Source: Ectobius pallidus | Lineage: Eukaryota > Arthropoda > Insecta > Blattodea > Ectobiidae | NCBI GenBank assembly: GCA_964059195.1 | Contig: CAXKWD010000005.1 | Location: 144,671,686-144,735,685 of the forward strand | Direction of reading: 5' to 3' | Length of the DNA stretch: 64,000 nt | In this document: positions 47,077 through 58,324 of the stretch, in pieces | Layout: every line of letters starts with the position of its first letter | Position numbering within the stretch: the first letter of the stretch is position 1 | The notes under the pieces: generated by a model | The model's database searches: none | What the model saw: the letters and a program-made list of their open reading frames with translations, nothing else | What the model was told of the DNA's origin: nothing | Translations under genes and position numbers: made by a program

Positions 47077-47440
47077 ATATAATGGTCTCTCGGGCTTCCA
47101 ACCGGGTTAAAGTATGGTTTACTTCCGAGCTTTCGGCTGCTGTCAGCTCTGCAGCCATCTTCTGGGAGAGAAGTGCGCTAGTTCTGTGTCTGGCTCCTTT
47201 TTATAGCAGGTGGAGTTTGCAGAGAGCGACCAATCGGAGCACAGGAAATCCCGGGGTGAAAAGCAGGAATGCTATTGGTTGGTGCTGAAGTTGGTCCTGA
47301 TTTGGCCCGTTCCTGTAGAATTCTGATTGCTGGGTTCCAGCCTGGAAGCCGAAAGCTCGGAAGTAAACCATACTTTAACCCGGTTGGAAGCCCGAGAGAC
47401 CATTATATATAACCAACGCCGGGAAAGTCTCAAGTCTTTT
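47077..47440 (-). mobile_element. Fold-back element F2 with 62-bp perfect arms, promoter and hammerhead-like core
   Basis: A 12-bp TSD, ATAAGAAGAAAT (47065-47076 and 47441-47452), brackets it. The arms 47077-47138 and 47347-47408 are perfect reverse complements over 62 bp. On the minus strand, read from the right: CCAAT boxes, TATAAAAAGG (about 47205-47196), then CAGAAGA, a GGCTGC/GCAGCC stem and GAAA (47164-47131), then the arm. The right arm starts almost exactly at the GAAA half of that core. About 30 extra bases lie at the right end. It resembles the element at 63.5 kb and Penelope-like termini. Confidence 0.88.
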
Positions 47441-47452
47441 ATAAGAAGAAAT

Positions 47453-48835
47453 GTTTGTTTTGTGTCCCATGCAAGCTCTTTGTTTGGTCGGAATAATTTT
47501 TTATACCCTGTCTGTATACCTTCCTATAAGTTAATCTTTAGTGATAAAGCTGTCATATTAATTTTTACGGTACTGCATGACTTCAGAAATTTGGTAAAAT
47601 ATATTTCCATTGTTTATAAGTACATAATATTTTGTTCACAAATTTTATACAAATTTTAAATACAATTTCTCCTAAACTAGCCCAGTTAAACGCATGTGTT
47701 TTCATAATTCCATAGTCAAATCACCTTCTAAGCGCCTGAAATAAGTGTTTTTCGTTACTCTTTCAGTTTGTATACAAGTTACGTTATATAAAACTAAGCG
47801 TACAAAACTTACGTTCAAAAAACCGAAACTCACAAGGAAAAAGTAAGATTTTCAACCATCTCAATACCAAACAATAGAGGATATGTATCAAGTTTTAAAA
47901 CACTTCAAATAAACTATTCTCTTCCCCTATTGGTTCAAAGATGTAGTTATTATGCAATTTGCAACTAGTTGAAAACGAATTTTACGCATTTAAAACAGTG
48001 GTGTAACCAGTTTAAAATTAAATACACCAAATTTAATAGGATGAAAATTTCTTAAACTAAACATATTTTAAATTATTTTAGCCATTTTGATGTACATATC
48101 CCAGAAATGCAAACCAGAATTGGATTGTAGGTTTAAAAAGATATGTTAATATAGTAACCATGATCTACATTTAACTCGACAGCTGATACTGATTCACCTG
48201 CTTACATATAGGCCTACGAACTTACGTCATTACCGAAGCTCATTTAATTTGTACACAATAAATACTCCCATCCCTAGTCAAGAGACTCACTGCCAAATCA
48301 AACATCCTAACAGGACATGAGCGGCCCAGTTTTCCGCACTGGAACCTACAATTTCAATAAATCTGAAACATCTACTGTACACTCATCTGGGCCTTTTATA
48401 TACATTTAAATATAAGAATCGAGGAAAATTTATAAATGAACGAGATGGAGTCGAGTTAATTCTATTGCCGAGATTCTGTTATATACATTTCACACTTGTA
48501 TTGCATACTATTTTTTATGTGGAAAATACGTGAAAATGTTTATGTAAAATTAATTAAATACAAACAGCTGTTCAAGATGTTAGTAATATTCCAAAGGTAC
48601 AAACTTAAAAAGGTCTGTGACTATTTTAATCTTGGTGCCGATCAATATATCGATTTTTAAAACTTTTTTTTTTTTAATTTAGTATTTAAGAAATACATAT
48701 GCGCATATAAAAAGTTCTTTTCAGATTATCAACGATATAAAAAAACATCTGACTGCATTGGAGTCAAAGCCCTCATGATTAGAATTGCGGCATTGTAGTA
48801 AGACATGATTTTAAAAACACGCGAATTTTAATTAG
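47453..48835. other. No gene recognised
   Basis: AT-rich sequence. The plus-strand frame entering from the fold-back element is incidental. A T-run occurs at about 48665-48675. Confidence 0.4.
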
Positions 48836-48839
48836 TCGT

Positions 48840-49063
48840 TACTCTGGTACTGGTCAACCAATTTGGTCCAAAATAGACAGTATAAATACAGTACAGTATA
48901 AATATGTATACCAATTTTCATGAAAATCTGATAAAGCGTATTTGAGTTATCGCGCCTTTCTGATATACTACCATAAAAGGAACTAAATTGGGCATTATTC
49001 CGATGCCGGCTAACCGATTTGGCCCAATATCAGTAGACATATTTCCATGGACATTATAAATGG
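48840..49063 (-). repeat. Repeat family A, left part, interrupted by LINE
   Basis: The minus strand matches family A units (GATTTTCATGAAAATTGGTA, CGGCATCGGAATAATGCCCA). The sequence stops at ATTATAAATGG and resumes at GTATACCAAG at 50854, which are contiguous in the 24-kb copy. Confidence 0.8.
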
Positions 49064-49479
49064 TTTTTTTTTTTTGTTGCCCCGCCTTCCACCCCCGGAG
49101 TACCTGAGCCATAGGCTATATCTCCGGTCCAACAACCGATTTCGCATTTGTTCTAAGATCGTCGCGTCGCTTTCTCTTGATCATAGAACACAGGGAAAAT
49201 GTTTGATGAATTTACTTTGGATGTTTTTCCCGTTCAATTTTACTCTTATTCATTTGTTCATTTGTCCGTTGTCGCGGGGGGGCGTGTCCTCGATCTGGTA
49301 TTCACCTTATAGAGTGAGGGAAACCCCCCGAAAACCTCACTCAGATCGGTTGCTGCGAGGCTATCCTGCAGCTTCCGAGGCAAGTCTTGGGCAATCTGTC
49401 ATACATCCGTCTTGCTCGGTAAGGTCCCAGGGGATCTGAGCATTCCCCCAAGGTGGATTCGTCTCAAATTCGGTGTTTC

Positions 49480-50133
49480 TTAAGCATCATCTTGTTCTTG
49501 TTCTTTCCTGCTTTCTATCACGTGGCGTGTGAATGTTCTGAAAGCAGTGTTAGTTCCCTTTGTCGTCCAAAAACTAAGTTCTGGTGGCCACATTTCGCCT
49601 AGTTGTTTGGCTACCTCTCTTAGGCCAATACGTGCTTCCCTATATCTCGCGCATGTATAGAGGGCATGGTACATTGTATCAGGCTCACAGTCTTCACAGT
49701 AACATAAATAATCCTCTGCTAGGTTAAACCTAAATAGGTTTGCTGCGAAGTAGCCATGTCCCGAATAGAACTGGGATGTTGAGAAATCAGGAACGATCCA
49801 TTTTTGACTGAGTCGTCTGCGGACGCTAGGGAAATAGTCCTTTGTTAGGAGGCCCTTTTGGGTATCTTTCCAGCGTCGTTGCCACGCATGTACAGTTGCG
49901 CTTCTAAGCTGCTTCATTAGTTCTGAACGGTTATACCTTTCGTAAATGTCTTGATTTAGTTCCCACTCTTCAATTCGAGTAGGGAGGTGTTTTCGAATTT
50001 TGTAAGTATTTACTTTTTCCTCTAAGAGCAAATCTACTGGGATTTCTCCAGCAATAACCGGTAGCGCGTCATTTGATGTAGTCGAATATGCTCTGGTGAC
50101 TCTAAGTAGAGCTTGTCTCTGTGCCGTGATCAA
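49480..50133 (-). pseudogene. LINE ORF2 C-terminal domain, part 2
   Basis: This continues the previous entry after a frameshift. RQALLRVTRAYSTTSNDALP is a hallmark of R1-type ORF2. A cysteine-histidine motif CEDCEPDTMYHALYTC (Cx2Cx6HxxxxC) near residue 145-165 is the C-terminal zinc finger of this group. The frame ends in a short acidic-glutamine tail before TAA at 49480. The remaining 217 residues are uninterrupted, so the copy is young apart from the 4-base duplication. Confidence 0.88.
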
Positions 50134-50134
50134 C

Positions 50135-50847
50135 TTACTTACGTTTATGGCGTGAATTTATGTATGGAGCCCATCCGTGGGCAGCATATGTAATTAGTGC
50201 CACGAATACTGCCGAGTATAGCCTTTTATAATTCGTATATTTGTAGCCCCATGTTTGGCCTGATAGCCTACCTAACGCATGGAAAAGGTTTACCGTTGTA
50301 GTGCATATTTTTTCTACTTGCCTATCCATCTTGTTGCCAGCTTGGAGTTCTACGCCTAAATAGCGCAGGGACACTGCGCTATGGATTCGGGTTCCCAGCG
50401 CAAATATTCTGGGAGGTCTTCCTGGGTGTAATTTCCCTTTCAGGAGCAAGCACTTCGTTTTTCCTGGTGATAGTTTTAATTTGGCCTTAGTGCACCAATT
50501 GGTGAACGATAACATGGCAGAATTTCCTTTCTCCTCTATTGAGGCTCTGCTATCTGCTTCGATAAGGAGGACCATATCATCTGCAAAAGCTACTGGCTTA
50601 GCCTCCTGGCTTTCTTCCATTATTCCTATAGCTTCATCAAATACTAGGTTCCAAAGTTTAGGACCCAGTACTGAGCCTTGTGGGCAGCCCTTAGTGACTT
50701 GTTTCGTTCGAGTATGATAACTATTTTTAATCGTAACTTCCCTGTCTCTAAAATAATCTTTGATAATTCCATATATATCCGCAGGGCATCCAATCCCTCG
50801 CAGTCTATTTAGGACTTGGGGCCACCATACATTGTCGAAGGCCCCCT
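50135..50847 (-). pseudogene. LINE reverse transcriptase fragment (R1-like), part 1
   Basis: Reading from the truncated 5' end the frame gives EGAFDNVWWPQVL (RT block with the first catalytic Asp), KGCPQGSVLGPKLWN (template-grip block) and VAFADDMVLLIEADSR (the ADD catalytic pair), then PGKTKCLLLKGKL and RYLGVELQ, the thumb-side blocks. AFDNVWW and GCPQGSVLGP are typical of the R1/LOA type. The frame ends at TAA at 50135-50137, and the downstream part continues in another frame. A four-base tandem duplication (AAGTAAGT) at the break is the likely cause. Confidence 0.9.
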
Positions 50848-50848
50848 C

Positions 50849-50990
50849 AATGGGTATACCAAGTTTTATGAAAATCCGATAAAGCGTATTTGAGTTATCG
50901 CGCCTTTAATATAGACTCTAAATTGGGTTTTACTCCGGTTCCGGCCAACCGATTTGGTCCAATACCTACGTAAAATAGTTGCATGGAATC
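50849..50990 (-). repeat. Repeat family A, right part after LINE
   Basis: It continues the unit cut at 49063: GTATACCAAGTTTTATG, GAAAATCCGATAAAGCG and GGTTCCGGCCAACCGATTTG. Confidence 0.8.
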
Positions 50991-51980
50991 TTCCTAATTA
51001 GTTTTCAGGTTCTGCCACTGAAAAAAAAATAGGGGGTCCATATCCACTGATACTGATTTCTTTTAGAACTTAGGGGTGGGGTAAGATTGAAGGATGATTA
51101 CAAATTTGCCTCAATGTTCCTAATTTCTTCACAACAGTACTTCACAAAAAGTTTGACGACCATTACAATGGTGAAGTTTTACATGTTAAAGGTTATTAAA
51201 ATCGCGTCTGACGATTGGTAAAGATTCACAGGTAGTCAACTGACAGAGTAACTTATACATAAACAAATGGTAATTTGCCGGTTCCGCGAAAATGTGTTCA
51301 ATTAAAGGCAGGTGGTCAACTTCACAGGTTTTACTGTAACGGTTTTACCTCGAAGTAACTATTACATGTCAAAATTTCTGCCTATGGGCTCCTACCTTGC
51401 AAAAAGAGTGGGACCACTGAAAAACCCTTCCTACTTCCTACTAAACAGCGTACTAGCTGTGATATCACGGTTGTTAACACACGTGTCAATTATCTAACAC
51501 AATTTCACCCTCCGCTCCATCACATTACTTGGACTTCTAGGGATTAAAAGAAATTTGTGGAGAACTAGAGGCTCTAGGAAACCAGATGACATTTTCGTAA
51601 TGAGTCATGTAACTCTAGCGTGTGGTCTCCGTTATGTAAAGCAGCTTTTGATGCTCGAATCACTAAATATCTCCCTTCAAGCTTATTGCCTTCATGTTGT
51701 TGCATAGAAACAAGTTCCTGCAATAGATAAACGTGACTTTGACAAGTAGAAACATTAAAAAAATAATTTTAATTTTATTATTTTTATTAGCACCCGCAAT
51801 GTGATGGTATTCCCTATAATTTCATGTGATTACTGAGCTACTATTGAGATTTTTTCAGTTATGAGACTTTAATTTCACAAGAAAATTTGCTGAAGGGAAA
51901 AGGGACCCTTGCTCAAAATTATTATTTTGAACTTACGATGATCCGTGTAGGAGAGCTTGGAGTACGTATCTGAGACTCCC
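50991..51980. other. No gene recognised
   Basis: Nothing supported. The plus-strand 61-codon frame at 51312 has no motif. Confidence 0.4.
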
Positions 51981-51990
51981 AATGTCATAA

Positions 51991-52815
51991 CTAGACTTCG
52001 GATTTTAGGTAAAATCCTATTTTAATCCTTAAAAAATACAAACACAAAAACATTCATATACGCGTTTCATACGGGATAATGCCTGAAACTGATGCTTTAA
52101 AAAGACCAAAAACGGCCTATTTTGAAGTTCGAGCTTAGTACTGCCTTTTTGCATGTATTTCCTCTTAAAGTGCCAAATAAGCTATTTTTTACATTTATGT
52201 TATAAATTCTACAATTTATTTTCAGTTAATAATGAATTTTTAGCAGCAATGGAAGCAATATTACTTGATTCTTTACACAAATATTGACATAAGAATATTC
52301 TATCAGAATCCACCTTATGAAAAATATCTTAATAGATTTTGAGCTTACATTTTCAGCCTATACTTTAGTGTTGAGTGATAAACAACATTGCTTATCACTA
52401 GAACATCTAGAGAAAGGGTTAGTAATTTATTGTAAAGCCAATTATGAACAAGAATTTCAAGAAGTTAATTAATGTTGTTTGTAGGCCTATTACCTAATGA
52501 AGTTTGTCTTTTTAAATGTATTTACTATATGAAATCCCCAGGTAAGGCGGTGTATTACATATCAACGATAGGCTAGTAATAAGGGCTTGTATATTTTCGA
52601 GTACGCTATGTCAGTGTTGATAATGAACATTGATGAGTGGGCATATTAATAAACATATTTCTGTATTATAGTTGGGGTATTTAAGAAAATTGGCAATTTA
52701 AATGAATTAACGATTTTATAATAGAGCCTATTTCCGATTTTAGAACCTATTTCATAATCATTTTCAGACTATTTTAGGAACTTAAAATTCCATAACCTAA
52801 AAGACCGGAGCCAAG
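51991..52815. mobile_element. hAT-like non-autonomous element H1, copy 2
   Basis: The left end CTAGACTTCGGATTTTAGGT and the reverse complement of the right end (CTTGGCTCCGG, TCTTTTAGGT) match the 20379-21017 termini. It is flanked by TCATAA and TCATAG, so the target again contains GTCATNA. The interior is rich in AAAATCCTATTTT and CCTATTT motifs and lacks a transposase. Confidence 0.65.
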
Positions 52816-52821
52816 TCATAG

Positions 52822-53338
52822 CCTTTATAATTTTGTGTGAAATGACCCGGATGAAAACATCAGTTCCTCTCCCTGGAATACTTTATCTAGGATGTGAGTA
52901 GAGAAAGTAAAACTAAAACTCCAATGGCTATGTTCTAATATGAATCGATTTAGAGCTTTGCTCGTAGATCAATTACAAAAATATTATGCAGAACATATGG
53001 CTTATCGTGAAATTGCTACTGATTAAACAGTTCATGCCATGTTATGAAAACTACGTATAACCCCGCCTACGAGATATGAGCATAAGATATAAACGTTTAG
53101 ATTTTTTTATATAAGACGAGAAAACATTTTGTTGCTTGTAGACAGAAGATATTAATTGTATTTAACTAGTAAATACATTTATGTCCTTTTGTTCAGAAGG
53201 ATTAATATAAAAACGCAAAGACCCCGAATATTATGTTCCCATGAGGGGGCTACTCGAAACTTGGCGAAAGACACTGGTATGAACCATTCAAAAATGAAAA
53301 CCTGTAGGTTTAGATAGATCGGGGGATATTAACGAATA
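52822..53338. other. No gene recognised
   Basis: No supported gene or boundary. Confidence 0.4.
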
Positions 53339-53339
53339 A

Positions 53340-53880
53340 TTAAGTGCCAGAAACTCAAATACGTTTTATCGGATTTTCATTAAACTTGGTATACTCATTT
53401 ATAACATACATACAAAGAAGCCTATTAATATTGGACCAAATCGGTTGACCGGTACCGGAGTAATGTCCCATTTAGTGCATATTTTATGGTAATATATTAC
53501 AAAGAATTTATCAAATGCAAATCAGTTATCATGACAACGTATTGTTTTATACTGTTCATTTACGGCTTTACTACTGTGAAATAATTAGGCCTACGTACAT
53601 TAAACGGAGATCTTTGCCAGTGCTTTTTTTTGTGAAATGTTGACTTATTTTAAGAATTTCTCATATTAGTGTTTACGAGATTGTATTAAGGTTAAGTATC
53701 ATATTTTAGACCTTTGTTCTTCCGTAAGCCCTGCTTATTGAATCGATCTGGAGCTCATCTCGGAGAGAGATTACAGAAATAACTTATTTTCTGCATATAA
53801 TATTTGCAATTATCACTGATTAAACAAAAGCATTTTGGCACTTTGTTACATCAGTTTACCTAATTTTATTTATGTTATTC
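53340..53880 (+). repeat. Repeat family A, copy with one unit and tail
   Basis: ACTCAAATACGTTTTATCGG, AAACTTGGTATACTC and CGGTTGACCGGTACCGGAG form one unit (to about 53480). The tail includes CCGTAAGCCCTGCTTATTG and ATCAGTTTACCTAATTTTA. It is shorter than the 24-kb copy, which has three units. Confidence 0.8.
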
Positions 53881-54777
53881 TCTTTACAGCATCAAACACA
53901 TTAAAGTGGGCTCGAATTCTGAGTGCCAAATCAACCTTACGGATATATTAAGAGGGAAGGTACACCTTTGACCAGCGTAAAATTAAGTATTTTTAAAATT
54001 TATACTTCAGGATCGTACACAGCTGTGAAAATGAAATATGGTGTGGTTAATCTGCATTGTGTCATTAAGTTGCTTTTTATAATAAATATCTCTTTGAACC
54101 TTGTAGATATTTTTTAATCTCGCTTGCAGTCCAACAGCGTTTATATGATATCGTTTTTAATTATTTAAATTTTTAGATAAATCTAACACGAAATTATTAT
54201 TAATACCCATATCTAACATTTTCAGTAGGATATGTAGGCTATCTCTCCAAATAAAATTGGCTATTAACTTTTGCAGAAGGTAATAGAAATCGAAATATTT
54301 CTTGAATCAAACAGTTTCTTTTAAATAAGCTGCACAAACTACTAAATCAATTATTTTAGGTTTTTTATTGAGGTAGCTAAACTACACTATTTTGCATCAT
54401 TTCACTACAGTATTTTGAACAGTTCTCGAGTTACGACTTACGATGTAAACTTTTGTAAAATCGCTGCTATGGAAAACATGCAACAAAAATACCTACTTAC
54501 CTGCTTAAGCATGTGAGTTCATGGAACGTTTATCACGATAACTCAGAAAATATAACAGATAGGTTAATTTTCCTTTCAGCAAACTAAAAAGGAAAATATA
54601 TATTACAAAGGACAAAATAATATTTAAAAATTACATTCTTTTACCCTAAAAGATATACCTTCCCCGTTAATACTGAAATTGGTGAAGTTGGTTATAGTGA
54701 AATTGGTGGCGGAAGTTGAAGAAGTGAACGATTACAATGATATTGATCTTTACCTCTGAGAAAGGTGTGAAGTGAAG
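53881..54777. other. No gene recognised
   Basis: AT-rich. The 64-codon plus-strand frame at 53923 shows no motif. Confidence 0.4.
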
Positions 54778-54930
54778 TCTTGACTTAGCTCAGTTGGTAG
54801 AGCATTGGCAGGGATAGCCAAAGGTCCTGGGTTCAAATCCCAGTGTCGGAGGAATTTATCTCCTATAATATTATCATGTAATGTCCACAATAATCTGTGG
54901 TTCATGAATGCATATGCATATATCTATTAT
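54778..54930 (+). mobile_element. tRNA-derived SINE, family S3, single copy
   Basis: TTAGCTCAGTTGGTAGAGC (box A), GGGTTCAAATCCCAGTGTC (box B) and a tail with CTCCTATAATATTATCATG and ATAATCTGTGGTTCATGAA. Unlike 17.6 and 43.9 kb there is no inverted partner, so it shows the monomer form of the family. The leader is missing. Confidence 0.85.
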
Positions 54931-55495
54931 AAATAACTTGGTTAATCAGCAGCAAGGTTAAATTTATTTATCGCTAAGGGAAATAATGGGTAAAGTTTTG
55001 TCAGTTTCCCTGTTCCTCTTGAGCTTGAACCTGACCAGGATGACCTGATATGCGCGTGCTACTCATAGCTATGTAATTACAGCCTGTCGCCACGTGACTA
55101 TAAACTTGCAGACCAACTCAAATTACACTCAGACTCCACGGCTTAATTGATACCTCGTGTGGAAACGCAACTTGAAATTATGTGACGACCCAAAACCAGA
55201 CTCAAGAACTAGAGACAGGCCGATGTAGGCTACCATGATCCATTTTTTTTTTTTTTTTTTTTTTGTTCAAAAAGTTGTACCAAGTATATTTCTATAAAGT
55301 TATTTCTGGCTGTGCACACGGGAGTTCTTTTTGGTGCAATATACTATTGGCCGTTCACCCAAAATGAAATTCGATCGCTATTACAATCGACATGTCGATC
55401 GATACACGTTAGCAACATTTTCTGTCTCGTTTTTATAATTTCCAGAACACCTAAATATTAATGCCTGTCGTAAGAATGGTTATAAATAGGGGCCC
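54931..55495. other. No gene recognised; poly-T run
   Basis: A T-run of about 23 bases at 55242-55264. Nothing else was recognised. Confidence 0.5.
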
Positions 55496-55496
55496 C

Positions 55497-56282
55497 GATT
55501 TTTAAGTTTTTATAAACCTTGTTTTAGTTTTTTAAACTATTAAAATAGTTTTATTTTAGTTGTTTACAATTTTCAGACGATTTTTTTTAGTTCACATTAA
55601 TGAGTAGGGCCTACAGTAAACACATTGAAAAAATTATTAATTCATTTTATTTTGACTTAAATTTCCATGGCTCTGAACCACAAAACTTTAGGAATACTTT
55701 TTGCTTAGTTTTAGAACAACCCCTGTCATTTGCAACTCCATCTCAAACTCAACAAGAACGTTTTTCAATTAATCAGCTTTTAAAATAAGTTACTTTATTT
55801 TCGGCATCTTGATGGAGTAAACACTGTGAACAGACACCAAGTGTAAGCTTCTTAAGAGTGCCTTTAATTTGTTTCTAAAGAAACCGGGGATTTCGGCTCA
55901 TATAAGATTTCCTTTACCGGAACAATGGGGTTACAAAATGACAAAGTTACAAAACACAATGCTATATTTTATCTTACAAAATAATATACTGGCAACAATG
56001 AGCAAGATGCAAAACGTAGGCAGATATTTAAAAAGTAATTTTAGTAGAATAATAAAAATTAGTCTGGTTATTATAATTATTATTATTTTATTGTATTTTA
56101 TTTGAAAAGCAGTTTTAGCCATTTTTAGGTTCTAACGGCTTATTTAGTGATTTTTAGGTTTTATAAGATTCAACCAGTCTCTGCCATGACTATGAAACGC
56201 ATGATTATGTTAAAATACCACAATTAGCTAGCAAGGAACTTAGCCTAATAACTTAGTTTAAATCCTAAGAATCCGAGCCCTG
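55497..56282. mobile_element. Probable hAT-like non-autonomous element, no TSD seen
   Basis: The left end TAGGGGCCCCGATTTTTAAG and the reverse complement of the right end (CAGGGCTCGGATTCTTAGG) are related to each other and to H3 (CAGGGCCCGGATTCT). Subterminal TTTTTAGGTT and TAGTTTTTTAAA motifs occur near both ends. Flanking octamers do not match, so either it is old or the exact ends are wrong. Confidence 0.55.
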
Positions 56283-56650
56283 CTTACTGTAGCCCTAGTG
56301 CTGTTGTAAATTAAAAGTCTGCCTTAGTGTTTGTTAATTTTCTTTACTCTTAATATTTCATTTTATCTTTTTGGTTAATGTTCGCTGGCAGCACAGAGAA
56401 ACAGATGTTCGGCGGAAACTGTCATGTTACTATGTAATACGTGAGAGAATGACGCTCATTGGTTTATTTCATATTTTTCATATAAAATTAGAAGCGTTCC
56501 TATTCCGTTCTATGGAATACAATTAGATTAAAAACATAGGATGAAAATGTGTGCAATGGCAGTCATCGATGTCACACAATCCAATTTGATGATTTGTAGA
56601 AATTTTGACCAACAATATGATAATAGGACATTGGGTTTAGAATTTCTAGG

Positions 56651-56977
56651 ATTAAAAATAAGTAGACTTAACCAGTAACTCAACAATGTTTTATTTTATA
56701 ATTCGCCAAAGCCTTTCGGCAAATTTCCGCCATCTTCAGGGCATCTCCATTTGCTGGTTTGGATGCCTCAATAATTAAAACCATAAAAAGAAGAATCCCT
56801 GAAGATGGCGGAAAAGGTTTTAATTATTCAGGCATCCAAACCACCAAAATAAGATACCCTGAAGAAATACGCCGAAAGGCTTAGGCTAATTATAAAATAA
56901 AACATTGATGAGTTATTGGTATTAAGTCTGTTTTATTTTATTGATCGAACTCAACGGTATATAAAATGTATTTTAAT
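56651..56977. mobile_element. Fold-back element F1, copy 2, with hammerhead-like cores
   Basis: Arms of about 115 bp are inverted (about 56678-56795 and 56800-56915), both containing GCCTTTCGGC or GCCGAAAGGC and a CTGAAGA motif (minus 56739-56733; plus 56799-56805 and 56859-56865). The extra right end (TTGATCGAACTCAACGGTAT, ATTTTAATAA) matches the extra left end of 31994-32467. The direct repeat AATTTCTAGG at 56641-56650 and 56978-56987 looks like a TSD of 10 or more bp. Confidence 0.78.
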
Positions 56978-57039
56978 AATTTCTAGGGATATCAAAATTA
57001 AGTTTTACATTTATAAATATCCATGTCCAGACTCTTGAC

Positions 57040-57112
57040 ACTTAATACCAGTAACTCAACAATGTTACTGAAATTTCCAGTAACTCAACAATGTTTTATT
57101 GCATTATTGTTT
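57040..57112 (+). repeat. Fragments of the fold-back F1 end
   Basis: CCAGTAACTCAACAATGTT occurs twice, at about 57048 and 57080. It is the same sequence as the outer end of the fold-back element at 56672, so two short terminal scraps are adjacent here. Confidence 0.55.
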
Positions 57113-58084
57113 TATTTTATTGTTTTATGTGTACTCCAGTTTTCTGGAGGGAACCATCTACTGTTATTGGAGAAGCATAGATAGAGGATATTACTAGTAT
57201 AAATTCTCGTGCAAACTCCAAGGTGAGATAAAAGCACTTCATACTAAGCTATTAAATATGAAACATAAATAGAATCAACATTATACTGTTGGTTTAAAAC
57301 ATTACTTCTCAAGTTCCCTTACTTTACAGCAGTTAAATTTTTTTATGACCCTATAAGGGGGCAGAGGTAATAAAATTGTCCCGAACACGGCCTTTATACA
57401 GACATCTTGTTTATTATCCGAGTGAAATTATATTAAGGGGCCTTGGTCTACGTTATTACTCAGCTGGGAAATCTAACTTCAACCTGACTTAATGAAAACT
57501 TGTACGCTGTCCTAGTTCATTGCCCTTCTCAGTGGTTAAACCTAAAAATAGGAGAGGGTCAGAGGTGTGAACTGTCTTGCTATTCTTTCATTTCCGATGT
57601 CCCTAAATAGTCCTGTACGTTTTATTTCAGTGACCGCAGTTTTCTCTCCCACTTCTCTCGAAGGGCAGTGTCCTTAGCAGTATCCTCCGGGGATTAAAGA
57701 TGCAATTACGATCTGTAAGAAAAACCAGAACTTTCCCATGGAGTCACGGATGTCTTTGAACTCGAAAAATCTGTCACGGAGATTAAATTCTCTCTGATAG
57801 TAGATTTCTAAACAATAAGTTTGATTTAGTATGTTTTTAAAAGTGTGGTAACATGCTGTGTGACTTTCAGATTACAAGAGGAAATAATTCTTTACAAGAG
57901 GTTTTATTGCTTATTTCTATCTACTTGCATCTAGTTATACATAATATATATATACAATTCTATCTCTTTAAACAGTATACTATATTTTTTTTGGATATAA
58001 TCTATGTGAGCTACTAAAACTAGGATGAAACGGACGACAGATTTTTATTTTATAGCTTCATGTAAAAATTGTCCTTAATTGGCC
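57113..58084. other. No gene recognised
   Basis: No supported feature. Confidence 0.4.
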
Positions 58085-58195
58085 CAGCGAAGTGAAGTCT
58101 TGTTTTATCTCAATCGTTCGGCATTTCGTCTGTTTATAAATTTGTGTGTTACGCAGTTACGACCAATCGGGTGGTTGGATTTTCTTCTAATTCCG
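58085..58195 (+). repeat. Repeat family D, copy 2
   Basis: It parallels 38660-38835 in motif order (AGCGAAGTGAAGTCTTG, TCTGTTTATAAATTTGT, CGACCAATCGG). Diverged. Confidence 0.4.
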
Positions 58196-58324
58196 CATAA
58201 TTGATCCTTGAATTAATTAAACACGACATATATGTTAAATATATTCAATGATCTGGGAGCAATAATTAGACACAAATAATATTAAGACAGAAGTTAAGTG
58301 AAGACTCAAATCAGGAAATGCTTT

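Larger units (their letters stand above)
49064..50848 (-). mobile_element. 5'-truncated R1-clade-like LINE inserted in family A, 5-bp TSD
   Basis: The minus strand carries the end of a reverse transcriptase ORF, a 3' UTR of about 400 bp and a poly-A tail (49064-49076 as T on the plus strand). AATGG is present on both sides (49059-49063 and 50849-50853). The family A sequence is continuous across the insertion, which fixes the ends. The 5' end is cut inside the RT domain, as is usual for target-primed retrotransposition. R1 elements proper insert in 28S rDNA; the target here is a dispersed repeat. Confidence 0.92.

Noticed and set aside
49047..49439. 130-codon plus-strand frame
   Set aside because: It is antisense to the 3' UTR of the R1-like LINE.
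55931..56122. Hydrophobic 63-codon minus-strand frame as a membrane peptide
   Set aside because: It lies inside an AT-rich hAT-like element; isoleucine- and leucine-rich peptides arise readily from such sequence.
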